Assembly (NCBI GenBank): GCA_029204225.1 | Contig: MU832586.1 | Coordinates: 1-64,000, forward strand | Direction of reading: 5' to 3' | DNA length: 64,000 bases | Origin: Diphasiastrum complanatum | Lineage: Eukaryota > Streptophyta > Lycopodiopsida > Lycopodiales > Lycopodiaceae | In this document: in pieces, positions 10,428-21,100 of the stretch | Numbering within the stretch: the stretch's first letter is position 1 | Layout of the letters: each line of letters opens with the position of its first letter | Notes under the pieces: generated by a model | What the model was told of the DNA's origin: nothing | The model's input: the letters and a program-made list of their open reading frames with translations, nothing else | The model's database searches: none | Translations under genes and position numbers: made by a program

Positions 10428-11816
10428 ATGACCACTCCTCAGGGACCTGATCAACCCCAGGAGAGAGGCTTCGACGAACTTGAAACAGAAGCCTTGGCTT
10501 ACAGAAAAGGGAAGGAACCTATGGAAGTAGAAGAACAGGAACAGTTCGCCGAAGAACTCGACGAACTGGTTACCAAGGAGCAGTTCCTCCAATTGGTAAC
10601 AGAGGTGGATGAACTGAAGCTGGCATTAGCCAATTTCAAGTCCAGTGTGGACGACTCGTTCGCTGAACTCAAAAACTTGATTTTGAGTTCCGCGAAAGGA
10701 AGCCTTCCCTCCACTTCTCAGTTATCCCCTTCTCCACTTCCATCAGTTTCGGGTGAGACTTTACGGTCTCACCCCAGTGTTTTTAAAGATTTAAAGCCTC
10801 CTACTTTTAATGGGGAAGAGAAGGATAGAAATGCAGATATTCTACAAACCTTCCTCAGCAAATGGAAGAACATTCATGCTCTTAAACAGACCCCTAACCA
10901 TTTGCAAGCAATTGAGGCCAGTCTTTCTTTAGGGCCTATGGCCTATAAGTGGTGGTTAAATCTCCAGGAGACTGGGCAGACTCCCCGGTCATGGAAAGCT
11001 TTTGAAGAAGCTTTCCTAAGAGAATTTCTACCAGAGAATGAACTTGATAGAGCCTGGGAAGCCTGGGAAAGAACAGTAATGGACAAGTCCCTCATCCAAT
11101 ATATCTCGCAGTATCGAGAGGCAATTTTAAAGATTAAAAATATGGATGACTATCAAAAAATCAGAGGATTTGTCCGTGGCCTCAAAGATGAATATAAAGT
11201 AGAGATCCAGAGAAACTCGCCTACTACCCTTGAGCAAGCTCTCAGATATGCTCAAATCTATGATGATTCAGTGGGTAGGAAGAGAGCGAGACAGCAACCA
11301 CTTTCTGAGCAGCTTCCTCAGAAAGACTTTCAATTTAAAAAGAAATTTTTAAAAAGAAAGAAAGAAGATAAATTTAAAGGTGAAGCTCCTCAGAAACGCC
11401 CTTCACTCATACAGCCCTTAAAACCAGATGATTTTGAGAAAGCCAAACAAGAACGTTTGTGCTTTGTGTGTATGGGCAAGGGACACACAGTCAGACAGTG
11501 TCCCAAGGGGCCTTTCACTAAAAAAGATAAGAAAGATAAAAAACAAGTTCATCTTGTTCAGACTGTATGTTTCCCCAGTGACTCGGCAGCTTCCGAGATC
11601 AAAGTGTATCATGAAGATCATGAACACTGTTGCCAGCTGACCTCTGCAATGCTAGCGAGACCCTTCAGCTTTGGGCCGCATGACCTAGTACGTATGCATG
11701 GGAAAGTTGGTAACCAGTCAGTAAGGTTGATGATGGGGCAACCCATAATTTCATCAACCACACCCTGGTTAAAAAGCTTAAACTACCAGAAGTACCTAGT
11801 CAGCATAGGTACATAG
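10428..11816 (+). CDS. gag: gypsy Gag, running out of frame in protease
   Basis: 462-residue ORF starting MTTPQGPDQ. An acidic N-terminus and heptad-like stretch (about residues 30-85) is followed by the retrotransposon Gag core (about 125-280: FNGEEKDRNADILQTFLSKW, AYKWWLNLQ, RGLKDEYKVEIQRN, LEQALRYAQIYDD). Next comes a Lys-rich basic segment (290-330) and one CCHC zinc knuckle, CFVCMGKGHTVRQC (residues 345-358, C-X2-C-X4-H-X4-C). It forms the virus-like particle and binds element RNA. The last 25 or so residues are out of frame: the true protease frame takes over near 11735, close to where the catalytic Asp should be. Confidence 0.92.
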   Translation: MTTPQGPDQPQERGFDELETEALAYRKGKEPMEVEEQEQFAEELDELVTKEQFLQLVTEVDELKLALANFKSSVDDSFAELKNLILSSAKGSLPSTSQLSPSPLPSVSGETLRSHPSVFKDLKPPTFNGEEKDRNADILQTFLSKWKNIHALKQTPNHLQAIEASLSLGPMAYKWWLNLQETGQTPRSWKAFEEAFLREFLPENELDRAWEAWERTVMDKSLIQYISQYREAILKIKNMDDYQKIRGFVRGLKDEYKVEIQRNSPTTLEQALRYAQIYDDSVGRKRARQQPLSEQLPQKDFQFKKKFLKRKKEDKFKGEAPQKRPSLIQPLKPDDFEKAKQERLCFVCMGKGHTVRQCPKGPFTKKDKKDKKQVHLVQTVCFPSDSAASEIKVYHEDHEHCCQLTSAMLARPFSFGPHDLVRMHGKVGNQSVRLMMGQPIISSTTPWLKSLNYQKYLVSIGT

Positions 11817-12142
11817 TTTCATTAGCTAAGGGTGAAGATAAAAAAATATGGGAAACTATGGTAAGTAAGTTAAATCTTGGTATTCAGGGGTACCAAGATC
11901 AAATAAACTTTCAGATAATGCACCTGGATCGAACAGACATTGTTCTCGGGAGAGATTGGCTCTACAGTTTAGGACCTTCCCTCCACAGAAACTATCAGGA
12001 GAACACCCTCAGCTTTCAGTATAAAGGCCGAGAGATCCAGTTGCATGGGGAGCATGATGTTCCCAACAGCCCTATGGTCTGCAGTTCAAAGCTCTGTCAG
12101 CTAATCGGAGACGAAGACGATGCATCAGGTATTCTTATGTGA
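11735..12142 (+). pseudogene. gypsy protease segment in a different frame
   Basis: Retropepsin-like sequence. The flap/core part FINHTLVKKLKLPEVP and the C-terminal block LDRTDIVLGRDWL (before 12000) are clear, and end at a stop at 12142. The N-terminal catalytic D-[ST]-G block is disturbed by a frameshift near 11735: a GATGATGGGGCA run gives D-D-G-A and loses the standard motif. A second break near 12135 separates this segment from the RT frame. It would cut the Gag-Pol polyprotein in an intact relative. A deliberate frameshift signal is less likely than two small deletions. Confidence 0.8.
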
Positions 12143-15100
12143 CTTTCAGTTTATTCCTGAAGTTTCTATTTCCAGTTCTATTCAGCAGAAAATCAGTAAA
12201 TTAGAAACTTTATTGTCTAAATTTAAAGATGTTTTTCCTGAAGATTTGCCACATGGTTTACCACCTAGCAGAGAGGTAGATCATGTAATAAACCTAGTAC
12301 CAGGTACAGCACCTGTTTCTAAACCTCCGTATCGGGTCAGCCGAACAGAGGATGAAGAAATAACTAGGCAGTTAACAGACTATCTTGGGAAAGGCCAAAT
12401 TCAGACCAGTAGTTCACCATGGGCCTCACCAGTCCTCTTGGTGAAAAAGAAGGAGGGGTCTATGCGTCTTTGCGTAGATTACAGAGCCCTCAATAAAGTC
12501 ACAATTAAGAATAAATACCCTATGCCTCGGGCAGACGAGTTGTTTGATCAACTCGACGGGGCTAAGTTTTTCAGCAAAATAGACCTCAGATCGGGATATC
12601 ATCAAGTCCGTATAAAATCGGAAGATGTCTCAAAAACAGCTTTTAGGACTCGTCACGGTCATTATGAGTTTAAGGTGATGCCATTTGGGCTCACAAATGC
12701 TCCAGCTACCTTTATGACCTTGATGAACAGTGTCCTCAGACCATACTTGGGTAAATTTGTAGTCGTATTTTTAGATGACATCCTCGTTTACAGCAAAACC
12801 AGGAAGGAGCATCTAAAACACCTCAGAAAGGTGTTTCGACTGCTCAGAAAGCATAAGCTTTATGCTAAACAATCCAAGTGTGAATTCTTCGTTGAAGAAG
12901 TAGCATATTTGGGTCACATTATCTCTTCAGATGGGATTAAGATGGACCCAAATAAGGTTAAAGCCATACTCAGTTGGCTGAGACCTCAGAATATTTTGGA
13001 ACTTCAAATCTTTCTTGGTCTGGCAGGATATTACAGACGATTTGTCAAGGAATATGCTCAGATAGCAGTCCCTATGACAAATCTCCTTAAAGGGAAGGGA
13101 AAGGAGTTCATTTGGGAGTCCGCACAACAGGAGAGCTTTGATGCTCTCAAAACAGCCTTAGCTACAGCACCAGTTTTAAAGGTCGTCGACCCCAATCAGC
13201 CATTTGTGGTCGAAACAGATGCTAGCGACTTTGCAGTAGGTGCTGTGCTAACTCAGGGTGGACGACCAGTTGCCTTCGAGAGTAAAAAACTCGAGCCAGC
13301 ACAGACTAGGTATAGTGCCTATGAAAAGGAACTCTTTTCTATAGTCCATGCCCTTAAGACATGGAGGCATTATTTGTATGGTGCCAACTTTGAGGTCCTG
13401 ACAGACCATGAGAGTCTCAGATACCTTTGCAATCAACCTGAGCTTAGAGGTCGGAAAGCTCGTTGGGCAGAGTTGATGCAAGAGTTTGACATGTCTATCA
13501 GATATAGGCGTGGAAAATTCAATACAGTAGCAGATGCCCTTAGCAGAATGCCTATGATAAACGAGCTGAGTTTTACTCAGATTCGTAATGAGTTACTCGA
13601 GTCCTTGAGAGGGAAATGCCAGCATGATGCATTCTTCTCTATTATCTGGAACTCAGTCCAGAACAGACAGTTACAGACTCCAGAACCAGTTCCCGGGGCT
13701 GGTGCCAGTTCATCCAAGAATACGGTAGCTTCCGTTGAGGATGATAATGAGTCCGAGTATACGTCGTCAGATGACGTTGAGGATTCTGAGCCTGTATTAC
13801 CCAAGCAAACCCCAGTGGTTGAGGGTCAGTTGACTCAAGGATTCAAATGGAAACAGTATTCCATTCAGGATGAGTACTTGCTCTATAGAGATAGAGTATG
13901 TGTCCCCAATTTAGAGGATTATAGGCAGCAGGTCCTATATGAATGTCATGACAATCCTAGCGCGGGACACCCAGGCATACAGAAGACCTATGAGCTTCTT
14001 CGTAGGCAATTTTTCTGGCCCAGTATGAAAAAGGACGTCCACCAGTATGTAACCAGTTGCCAGAAATGTCAAGTAAATAAAGCAGAGCGTTTAAAGGCAG
14101 GAGGGTTGTTGCATCCCTTAGAAATACCAGCTGGTAAATGGGAGAGTATCTCCATGGATTTTATAGTAGGCCTGCCTAAAACCCAAAAGGGTAATGACGC
14201 TATATGGGTCACAGTTGACCGTCTGACCAAAATGGCTCATTTTATTCCGACCAAAACAACCGTTAGAGCTCCAGAGTTAGCGAGGTTGTTTGTAGACGGG
14301 CTATTTAAATTGTACGGTCTACCTTCCGGCATAGTCAGCGACCGGGACAGTAAGTTTACTGGAAATTTTTGGAAGGCAGTATTCCATCATCTCCATACTA
14401 AACTTAATATGAGTACCACCGACCATCCACAGACGGACGGTCAAACAGAAAGGGTAAATCAAGTGCTGGAGGATATGCTTCGTGCATACGTCAGCAAGAG
14501 GCAGACTAATTGGGAGGAGTATCTCTCGATATTAGAGTTTGCTTACAACAGTACCAAACATTCAGCTACGGGATACAGCCCATTTATGCTGATGTACGGT
14601 TTTCAGCCACGCTCACCCACAGCTGTAGGGTTTAAACAAGAAAAAGTTGAAGCAGCCAGAAACTTTTTAGAAGACCTAAACCAGATGATAGAACATGCTA
14701 AGCGTAGCATTAGACAATCCCAGAATCGAGCCAGGCATTATGCAGATCCACACAGACGGGATGTGCAGTTCTCCACTGGTGAGAAAGTCTACTTGAGAGT
14801 CCCAGTTGACTCTAAAACCCTCAAATCAGGAGTGTGTGCTAAGTTGTCTCCAAGGTATTGTGGTCCCTTTACCATCAGTAGGAGACTAGGCGAGGTCACC
14901 TATGAACTAGAACTCCCACACAGCAGTAAGGTTTTTCCAGTTTTTCATGTAAGTCAGTTACGAAAAGCCTTAACCAGATCAGATAATCTGGTAGGGGACA
15001 GTGTTCTAGTTCTCCCATTGGATCCTCAACAACCTCCACATGAACCAGAGGAAATTCTTGATAGTAGAGAGACGCAGACTCGTCATACTCTATACCGAGA

Positions 15101-15212
15101 ATATCTGGTTAAGTGGAATGATCAGCCTGTTGAGAATGCCACTTGGGAAAGAGGCAGCGTCCTTCGCAAGATTTTTCCAGACTTTGTCTTAGAGGACCAA
15201 GACGGTTCTTAA
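12120..15212 (+). CDS. pol: gypsy Pol: RT, RNase H, integrase, chromodomain
   Basis: Long intact 1,030-residue ORF. RT spans about 85-280, with the catalytic LDD at 218-220 ([11 protein letters not shown]). RNase H runs about 355-490 ([25 protein letters not shown]). The integrase zinc finger (H...H...CQKCQ) lies around 600-650. The integrase core has D680, D741 and E777, the expected 60 and 35 residue gaps, in MDFIVGL, SDRDSKF and QTER. The GPF/Y module (CGPF...[12 protein letters not shown]) lies around 915-950, and a C-terminal chromodomain ([18 protein letters not shown]) around 990-1010. It copies RNA to cDNA and inserts it, with the chromodomain probably steering it to chromatin marks. 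All catalytic residues are present; only the upstream protease junction is broken. Confidence 0.95.
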   Translation: MHQVFLCDFQFIPEVSISSSIQQKISKLETLLSKFKDVFPEDLPHGLPPSREVDHVINLVPGTAPVSKPPYRVSRTEDEEITRQLTDYLGKGQIQTSSSPWASPVLLVKKKEGSMRLCVDYRALNKVTIKNKYPMPRADELFDQLDGAKFFSKIDLRSGYHQVRIKSEDVSKTAFRTRHGHYEFKVMPFGLTNAPATFMTLMNSVLRPYLGKFVVVFLDDILVYSKTRKEHLKHLRKVFRLLRKHKLYAKQSKCEFFVEEVAYLGHIISSDGIKMDPNKVKAILSWLRPQNILELQIFLGLAGYYRRFVKEYAQIAVPMTNLLKGKGKEFIWESAQQESFDALKTALATAPVLKVVDPNQPFVVETDASDFAVGAVLTQGGRPVAFESKKLEPAQTRYSAYEKELFSIVHALKTWRHYLYGANFEVLTDHESLRYLCNQPELRGRKARWAELMQEFDMSIRYRRGKFNTVADALSRMPMINELSFTQIRNELLESLRGKCQHDAFFSIIWNSVQNRQLQTPEPVPGAGASSSKNTVASVEDDNESEYTSSDDVEDSEPVLPKQTPVVEGQLTQGFKWKQYSIQDEYLLYRDRVCVPNLEDYRQQVLYECHDNPSAGHPGIQKTYELLRRQFFWPSMKKDVHQYVTSCQKCQVNKAERLKAGGLLHPLEIPAGKWESISMDFIVGLPKTQKGNDAIWVTVDRLTKMAHFIPTKTTVRAPELARLFVDGLFKLYGLPSGIVSDRDSKFTGNFWKAVFHHLHTKLNMSTTDHPQTDGQTERVNQVLEDMLRAYVSKRQTNWEEYLSILEFAYNSTKHSATGYSPFMLMYGFQPRSPTAVGFKQEKVEAARNFLEDLNQMIEHAKRSIRQSQNRARHYADPHRRDVQFSTGEKVYLRVPVDSKTLKSGVCAKLSPRYCGPFTISRRLGEVTYELELPHSSKVFPVFHVSQLRKALTRSDNLVGDSVLVLPLDPQQPPHEPEEILDSRETQTRHTLYREYLVKWNDQPVENATWERGSVLRKIFPDFVLEDQDGS

Positions 15213-15223
15213 GGGGGAGGGAG
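15211..15223 (+). other. polypurine tract
   Basis: AAGGGGGAGGGAG directly before the 3' LTR, the plus-strand primer for cDNA synthesis. Confidence 0.9.
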
Positions 15224-15581
15224 TGTTACGAGCTCGTAACCAGTGCCGAACCCTAGAGAACACAGATAGGTCAGATACCACAGTCAGGGTCGTGTCCAGC
15301 GTACATGACCAACAGGGCAAGACAGTGTGAGTAGTGTGCCCCAGCACGGTCCATAGCCATGGCGGGCCTAACACAGCCTAGGGACCCTGTCAGCAGGATA
15401 GGGCCCCCAGTTGGGTCCCGACGTGCAGTCGGCCACGTCAGTGCCACGTGGCCGACACTTGGCAGTTGCATGCTACCAGTCCTCACACTGGGCTAGGAGG
15501 GGCTTACTCTATATCAGGGAGTAGGCAAGGTTGGGTGGATCAGTTAGTGTTTGCCCTACTGTGGTGTTAGGATCTATTACA
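15224..15581 (+). repeat. 3' LTR
   Basis: 358 bp, same sequence as the 5' LTR by eye, followed directly by the GCAGC duplication at 15582-15586. Confidence 0.95.
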
Positions 15582-16723
15582 GCAGCACAAGTGACCTGCG
15601 GCGATTGGCCGAGAGAGTCCTTGCACAAGACTGTTCAACATCTACTTGGGAGCAGAATTGGAGCACCTGGGCCTTGTATCACACGCAGAAGAGGAACAGG
15701 TTATCCATCGAACAGTGTAGGCGGTTGGTGTTTGTAAACACCAATGGCCGTATGTTGAGGCACGCAAGGAGAGGGCCAGATGGTCAAGGTGAGTCACATC
15801 ATTACCCCTTGTTTCTTGCTATGCTTTGACGAATTGAATTGCTTTCGAAATATGCAGTGAATTGCAAGATACCTGCCTGACAACAATGTATTGTTTTTGG
15901 TTGCAGGTGAACCCTGACACTTGCTTGGTGGATTCGGAGGCTGCTGCTCCTCGGGCACCACCCACGCAGGAGGAGATGGATGATGAGATCCATAGAGAGT
16001 TCTATAGACAAGCACAGGATGACGTACGGGCTTTACGGCGGCAAAGGAGGACAGAGAGGCAGAGGGATAGGGCTAAGGAGGGAGATGATTAGGGCTCGGA
16101 GGGTGGAGAGGAGCTCGGGGTTGACTATGAGGAGGATGAGGAGTGGGTTGAGGAGGATACAGGGGGATGACCTGGTTGACCTGCTGGTGGACTCTGATGT
16201 GGAGACAAAGGAGGAGCTAGCCATTCCTGCACGTAGGCCTAGAGGGAGACCTAGAGGTTCTGGGAGGGGGGGGCTGAGTTCACTTTTTGTAGACAGGAGT
16301 GGAGCATCACAGGTAGCCGTCGGCCAGGCATCATCACAGTGGGTAGGGCCATCCCAGGGCATAGGATCACAGCCACCTGACACACAAACACGCAAGAGGG
16401 GATGCAGAGGTAGAGGTAGAGGTAGAGGTAGAGGTAGGGGGAGGGGGGGATCCAGAGCCAGAGCACGCAGCAGAGCCAGGGCCACACCACGGCATATGGT
16501 TCCCTCCGGTTCCAATTCATCTGCAGACCCTTGGGATCAGCACATAGGCATAGACTCGGAGGATTCTGATTACCATGACTCCGACGAGTCTCAGTTGTAT
16601 AGTTTTCATTACGTTCATGGAACATCATTGTACCCCATTTTGGTGCCATGTGGCCCGATATTATATTATGATAATCCTATTCATAGCAGTGCCATGATTC
16701 AATACTGTTCTTTGTGGTTTTAG
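15582..16723 (+). pseudogene. hAT-like transposase, 3' part (after gypsy insertion)
   Basis: Continues the reading frame broken at 9266. After the duplicated GCAGC comes TSDLRRLAERVLAQDCS, then the hAT dimerisation signature WEQNWSTW...TQKRNRL...CRRLVFVN. A candidate donor lies at 15789 and an acceptor at 15906. The next segment (from 15907) encodes VNPDTCLVDSEAAAPRAPP and a charged stretch, but the splice phase does not match, and frames shift after 16090. The tail contains GRPRG AT-hook-like blocks, a (AGAGGT)n run coding Arg-Gly repeats (16401-16440), and a Ser/Asp-rich end. It is a pseudogene overall, of a DNA transposon or its domesticated relative. Confidence 0.75.
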
Positions 16724-16754
16724 GTTGGTAACTTCAGTTTTATGGTTTATGGTC

Positions 16755-16756
<2 letters not shown>

Positions 16757-16789
<33 letters not shown>

Positions 16790-16990
16790 AAGAAAGAAAG
16801 AAAGCTATATTAACGTCTTTTGGGCACCCGTGGGTGCATAAGACCAAAAAGAAAATATGTACAAGCAACAGTGGGAGCATCATCCATAGGAGGACGTGGC
16901 CGTAAAATGCTATAAACTAGCTACGAATGAAAGTAGAACAAAGCATAAGTGAAATAAGCCCACAACCCGGGCCAGGTATAACAGAAGAAC
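16757..16990 (-). mobile_element. 5'-truncated LINE 3' end with (CTTT)n(CT)n tail
   Basis: On the minus strand, a short 3' UTR-like sequence ends with CTTTTTGGTCTTATG, a hairpin GCACCCACGGGTGC, GACGTTAATATAG, and then CTTT and CT repeats (16804-16757). This matches the terminus of LINE copy 2 in layout and wording, so it is a short, dead-on-arrival copy of the same or a sister family. No target duplication could be placed. Confidence 0.6.
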
Positions 16991-18073
16991 TACAAGCTCT
17001 GAGATGGGTGCTTATGCTTCATAATTTTTGTCAGTTTGTTGTCATTCAATACGGTTCCATGTGATTTCATTTCACATAATACAAAAATAGAGATGTTCGA
17101 GAAAGAATCACTTAATTTCCCAAAATTGGACCACTCCTCTTGGAACTCCGAGCAAATTAGGTAAGTGAAATGCTCTTGAAAACACATTTAATCTTATACC
17201 CATATAGGCACTCAAGAAGGAGCTCTACATCAAGTAATGAAGATATTGGACTCAAATGATCGTGATTCTTACACCAGAGTTAAAAGTCTTCGTTACCCCC
17301 AAATGTTTAATTAGGATAACAACGGCCAAATCTGCGTGCTATGACTAGGGGCCTCTTTTTGGTAATATAATAGTCTAAGTTAGAGTTTAACTCTAGTCAA
17401 TTGTATATGTGCCTATTTTGGTGGTGATAGCTATTTAGTATGAATACCAAATTCAGAAACTTATTTTGGTCAATTGCTTTAGCAAATTTAGATATAGGTC
17501 TCTCTAGCAACATATATATATAATGGAGCATGTTCTACCACAAGGTATGGGACATAGTTGGAGTTCATCTCATCACTTGTATTCTCTTCCCTATGTGCTT
17601 GGCTAACAATTGGAATCTTCTCTTGGTTGCTTTTATGAACAAGTCGTTTTCTAACATGGTAGAGTGTGTACGATCCTGCTTGATCCATTGAAGGTTTTCT
17701 ACATACAAATTAAGTCCTTTAAAAACTGTTCTCTAAAACTCATCATCAAAGCACAAATCAGGAGTAAAAGCTAGAAGCTACAAAGACAATTCCAAGTTTT
17801 AGGCAAGTGTAGCGAACAAAGGATCATAGTATGTCCTCTTCTGACTCACAAAAGAAAAGCTCCATTCGTTAAATGTTGAATGTTTATCTACTTCAATCAT
17901 TACATAGCACATGTTTTTTTTGCAAAAGTTAACTTGCAGCATTGCAAACTGTGATTCGAGAAAGTGATACTTTGTCAACTGGCATTAAATAAATATCCAT
18001 ACATATCCCACATCACTTGCTGCAAGCACCAATATTGAATATTCTGCATATAAGCAAGACTAAGAAAGCGCAC
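16991..18073. other. AT-rich DNA, no gene seen
   Basis: About 1.1 kb with only small random ORFs. If the TPR gene to the right is intact, its third and later exons should lie here or further left, but none was recognised. Confidence 0.5.
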
Positions 18074-18140
18074 ATGGTCTTTGGTTGGGGTCCAGCTCCA
18101 ATGCTTTGTCAAATTCAACAAGTGAACCTTCAACGTCCCC
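18074..18140 (-). CDS. TPR gene exon 2
   Basis: 67-bp exon after an AG acceptor at 18141-18142, encoding GDVEGSLVEFDKALELDPNQRP. The proposed donor GTGCGC at 18073 is weak. Without it the frame meets a stop 12 bases on, so this exon end is the least certain part of the model. Confidence 0.5.
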
Positions 18141-21100
18141 CTAAAACAGAACGTTTCTGAAAGCAATTAATACAAAGTAACAATTCCATCAATGACATCT
18201 TCTACAGCCAGTACCGCACAGCTGCTCTGTTTGAAAAGTTTGATATTGTTTCAGAAAGCCAAAGAGTAAATTGACCAAAGGGTAGCAAACTGCCACTAGG
18301 GAAAAATATGTACTTTGATAATTCATAATTCTTTTCTTGTCAAAACAGAACATTTCTTGAGATACAAGTTCGGTTGCCCATAATGCCAAAGAACAATGTT
18401 AGGTTCATGGAGCTCATTAACCTTTAGCATGACCAACGTCATGCATGGTGTTCCTCTTAAGTTTCACAAATCATAAATTCAGTTAGAATTGGATGCGCAA
18501 GTCCAGATGATATGAGTGATACTTGACTTTCAGCAATCCAAGCAGTTCCGCCAAAAAGGTTACATAAAACAAGGTGACTTTGCTACTTGTATACAATAAT
18601 TAGGGGATCCTGCCTCAAATAATCTACCTTAAAGTAGCTCAAAGGAGGAGTAGGCTAGCACTTCTTTTTGGAACAACCAACATACCTTGATCTGTCATTA
18701 AGCTCCTGACCTCACGTCATGATCACTACATTATTCTATCCATATTTCTGATGACTTGGTCTATGAACACTTTATGGTAAATAAAGAAACTAGACCTGTC
18801 TTTTGAAAGCCTATCTTGCACAGGAAAGGTAGGACTAGCCTTTCTAGGTACTTTCTATAATTGCTCCATCAACTTTATCAGAATTTATTTCTCCATCAGT
18901 GTATATATGTTTGATATTTCTCTTCACTTTCAAATGAACTACTGTGAAGCATGATTTCCAGTCTACTTTGTTTGTGATGTCATTGCATTTCTAAGTCTGC
19001 TTTATCCAAAAACTACAAGATTCAAAAACGAAGTTCTATTTGAAAACTCATACTGCTGATTCTAGTTCATTTGTGCTGCATTTTCACAAGAGCACATAGG
19101 TTAGATTGGTCAATATCAGGCCTCAGTGCAAGTTTTGAACTCTTTGCGAGACTTAAGATTCTTGTTCAACATGGCTTTCCATGTCTAAAAATTACATAGA
19201 AATGCTTCTTGGAAGTTGGTTTCCAGGCAGAGGATCAAACCTGGGACCAAAGAAACTTTAGATGTCAAGCCAATTAACTAAGCCAACCTTGTCAGGTCTA
19301 AAAATTACATAGAAAAGAACAAAGTCTGCTGGGAATTCTTTGTTCTTTGTCTTCTCCTTAGCATTCTCCTCCTCATGCTACCTCCAATATTCACTGACTT
19401 AATGATGTCATTCATCAGTCTCTCCCCCCAGCTTTCCCCTGCTGCATCATTATTTTGCTCCATACTGGCATTACCCACATCAACTTTGCATTTGCTATTT
19501 CATCATTCTGCATCCACCCGCTGCAATTCAGCACAGCAGCATCTCTTGCTACACCATAAGAACATTCCACTTCTTTCCAGATTGTCAATTCTTTTGAGAC
19601 ATACAATTCATCTTTGCATTCTACATATGCTGATGCACAATTGGTCCACCTCGCACTTAACCTCTTGAACATCTTATAAAAAAGAAGGTTTGTTTGTTTA
19701 GGACATGATTGTTGTTCTCATGCCTTGAAGTGGTTGGAGGCCTGCGAAGGATGTGTTTTTTGTATGCAACAATATTGGAGGTTTAGCTCTTTTGCAGATA
19801 TTATCATTGAGCTTCTTGCTCACTTCATGAATGGGTTCTAGGAATGGTTTTGAGAGACTTTATCAAAATTCTAGCCACAGAACCTACACTATACTATCTC
19901 ATTAGCTTATTTTCCACAGTTATCTGAAACATGTTCCAGGGAAATGCTGCCAAGCAACAGAATTTTTTATCTATAACTTTAATATATAGAATGTGGTTTT
20001 CATATTCCTGAATCATTTCCTCGGATGTGGATAAGCTGATTAAGAAAGGTCTATGCATTAACAGCCATTGTCCAAATCATCATCATACTCGTGACTCTCC
20101 TTGCTTCCCAAGAAAAAACTAGGTTGCCCGTTACAACCACACTAACCAGAAACCGCCATGTGCCGGGGTCAACACAATAAACCGAACACTCGCGATCCAC
20201 CCGTTGTAGATCCAATTCAAATCCACCCTCTGTACCCTGAGCGCAATGACTAGACAACAAGCGGGATCCAGCTCCCAGCCCAAACGGTGTCCCATACCAC
20301 CTCTACAACCATTGGCCTTCTCCTGCCCCAGCTAGCTCCATCCTAGCTATGCACATGCGCACTACCATCCACCAACTCCTAGGTAGATAGAATGAATGGT
20401 TACTGAGATTTCCTTCCCTTGTATACCTCCAAGGTGGGAGCCTCCATGCCAAGCACGTATCCCTAATTACAACAAGTGGCATGCATGCGAGTCAACTAGT
20501 CAAGTCAATAGGCCCAGTCCGGTTTCAAGTTAGGTGTGGGACCCAAGGGGTTGGGTCCCTAACATTCCCTCCCCCTTAGAAATACTTTTCTTCTAAGAAA
20601 GGAAAATTGGGAATCTTTGTCTAACTAAGGTCATACTCCTTTTACCAAGTGTCCTCATCGTCAAAACTACCTTTCCAACGAACCAAATACTCGGTCACCT
20701 GTCATTTTCTGAGCCTAGATAGAATACATCAACAATGGCCTGTGGTTCAGAAGGTAAAAAGGTTCATAGATCCTCTTACTGAACTAGGTCATCTGCTTAA
20801 ATCAGACCATCCTTCGCACCAAGTCGTTCTTTTAAACAGCTTACCTAGAAGACTAGATGGACTTTGATTCCTTGCGGAAGATCTAGTTGATAGGCATTCC
20901 GATTGAGTTTCTACACGATACGAAAAGGCCCACAAAAACAAGGGGACAATTGAGGACATTTCTCTATCCTCAACACCTTGGAATTTTTTGGAATTGTAAG
21001 GTAGACCCAATCTCCTTTCACAAAGACTCGAGGCTGCCGCTTTTGATTAGCATAAAAATAGGCTCTATCTTGGGCATAGAATCCGTGAACCGTGGACAGT

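Larger units (their letters stand above)
9267..15581 (+). mobile_element. complete Ty3/gypsy chromodomain retrotransposon
   Basis: 6,315 bp with 358-bp LTRs at 9267-9624 and 15224-15581 that look identical base for base, a tRNA-Met-type PBS, gag, protease, RT, RNase H, integrase with a C-terminal chromodomain, and a purine tract. The target duplication is GCAGC (9262-9266 and 15582-15586). The domain order PR-RT-RH-IN-chromodomain places it in the chromovirus group. Identical LTRs imply very recent insertion. However, two reading-frame breaks around the protease (near 11735 and 12135) mean this copy, as sequenced, does not encode one continuous polyprotein. Confidence 0.95.

Noticed and set aside
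13248-13481. Minus-strand ORFs inside the gypsy pol
   Set aside because: Antisense shadows of a strongly conserved plus-strand coding region.
15980-16723. 247-residue Arg/Gly-rich ORF as an RNA-binding protein
   Set aside because: It is a frameshifted continuation of the hAT-like pseudogene tail plus an AGAGGT hexamer repeat, not an independent gene.
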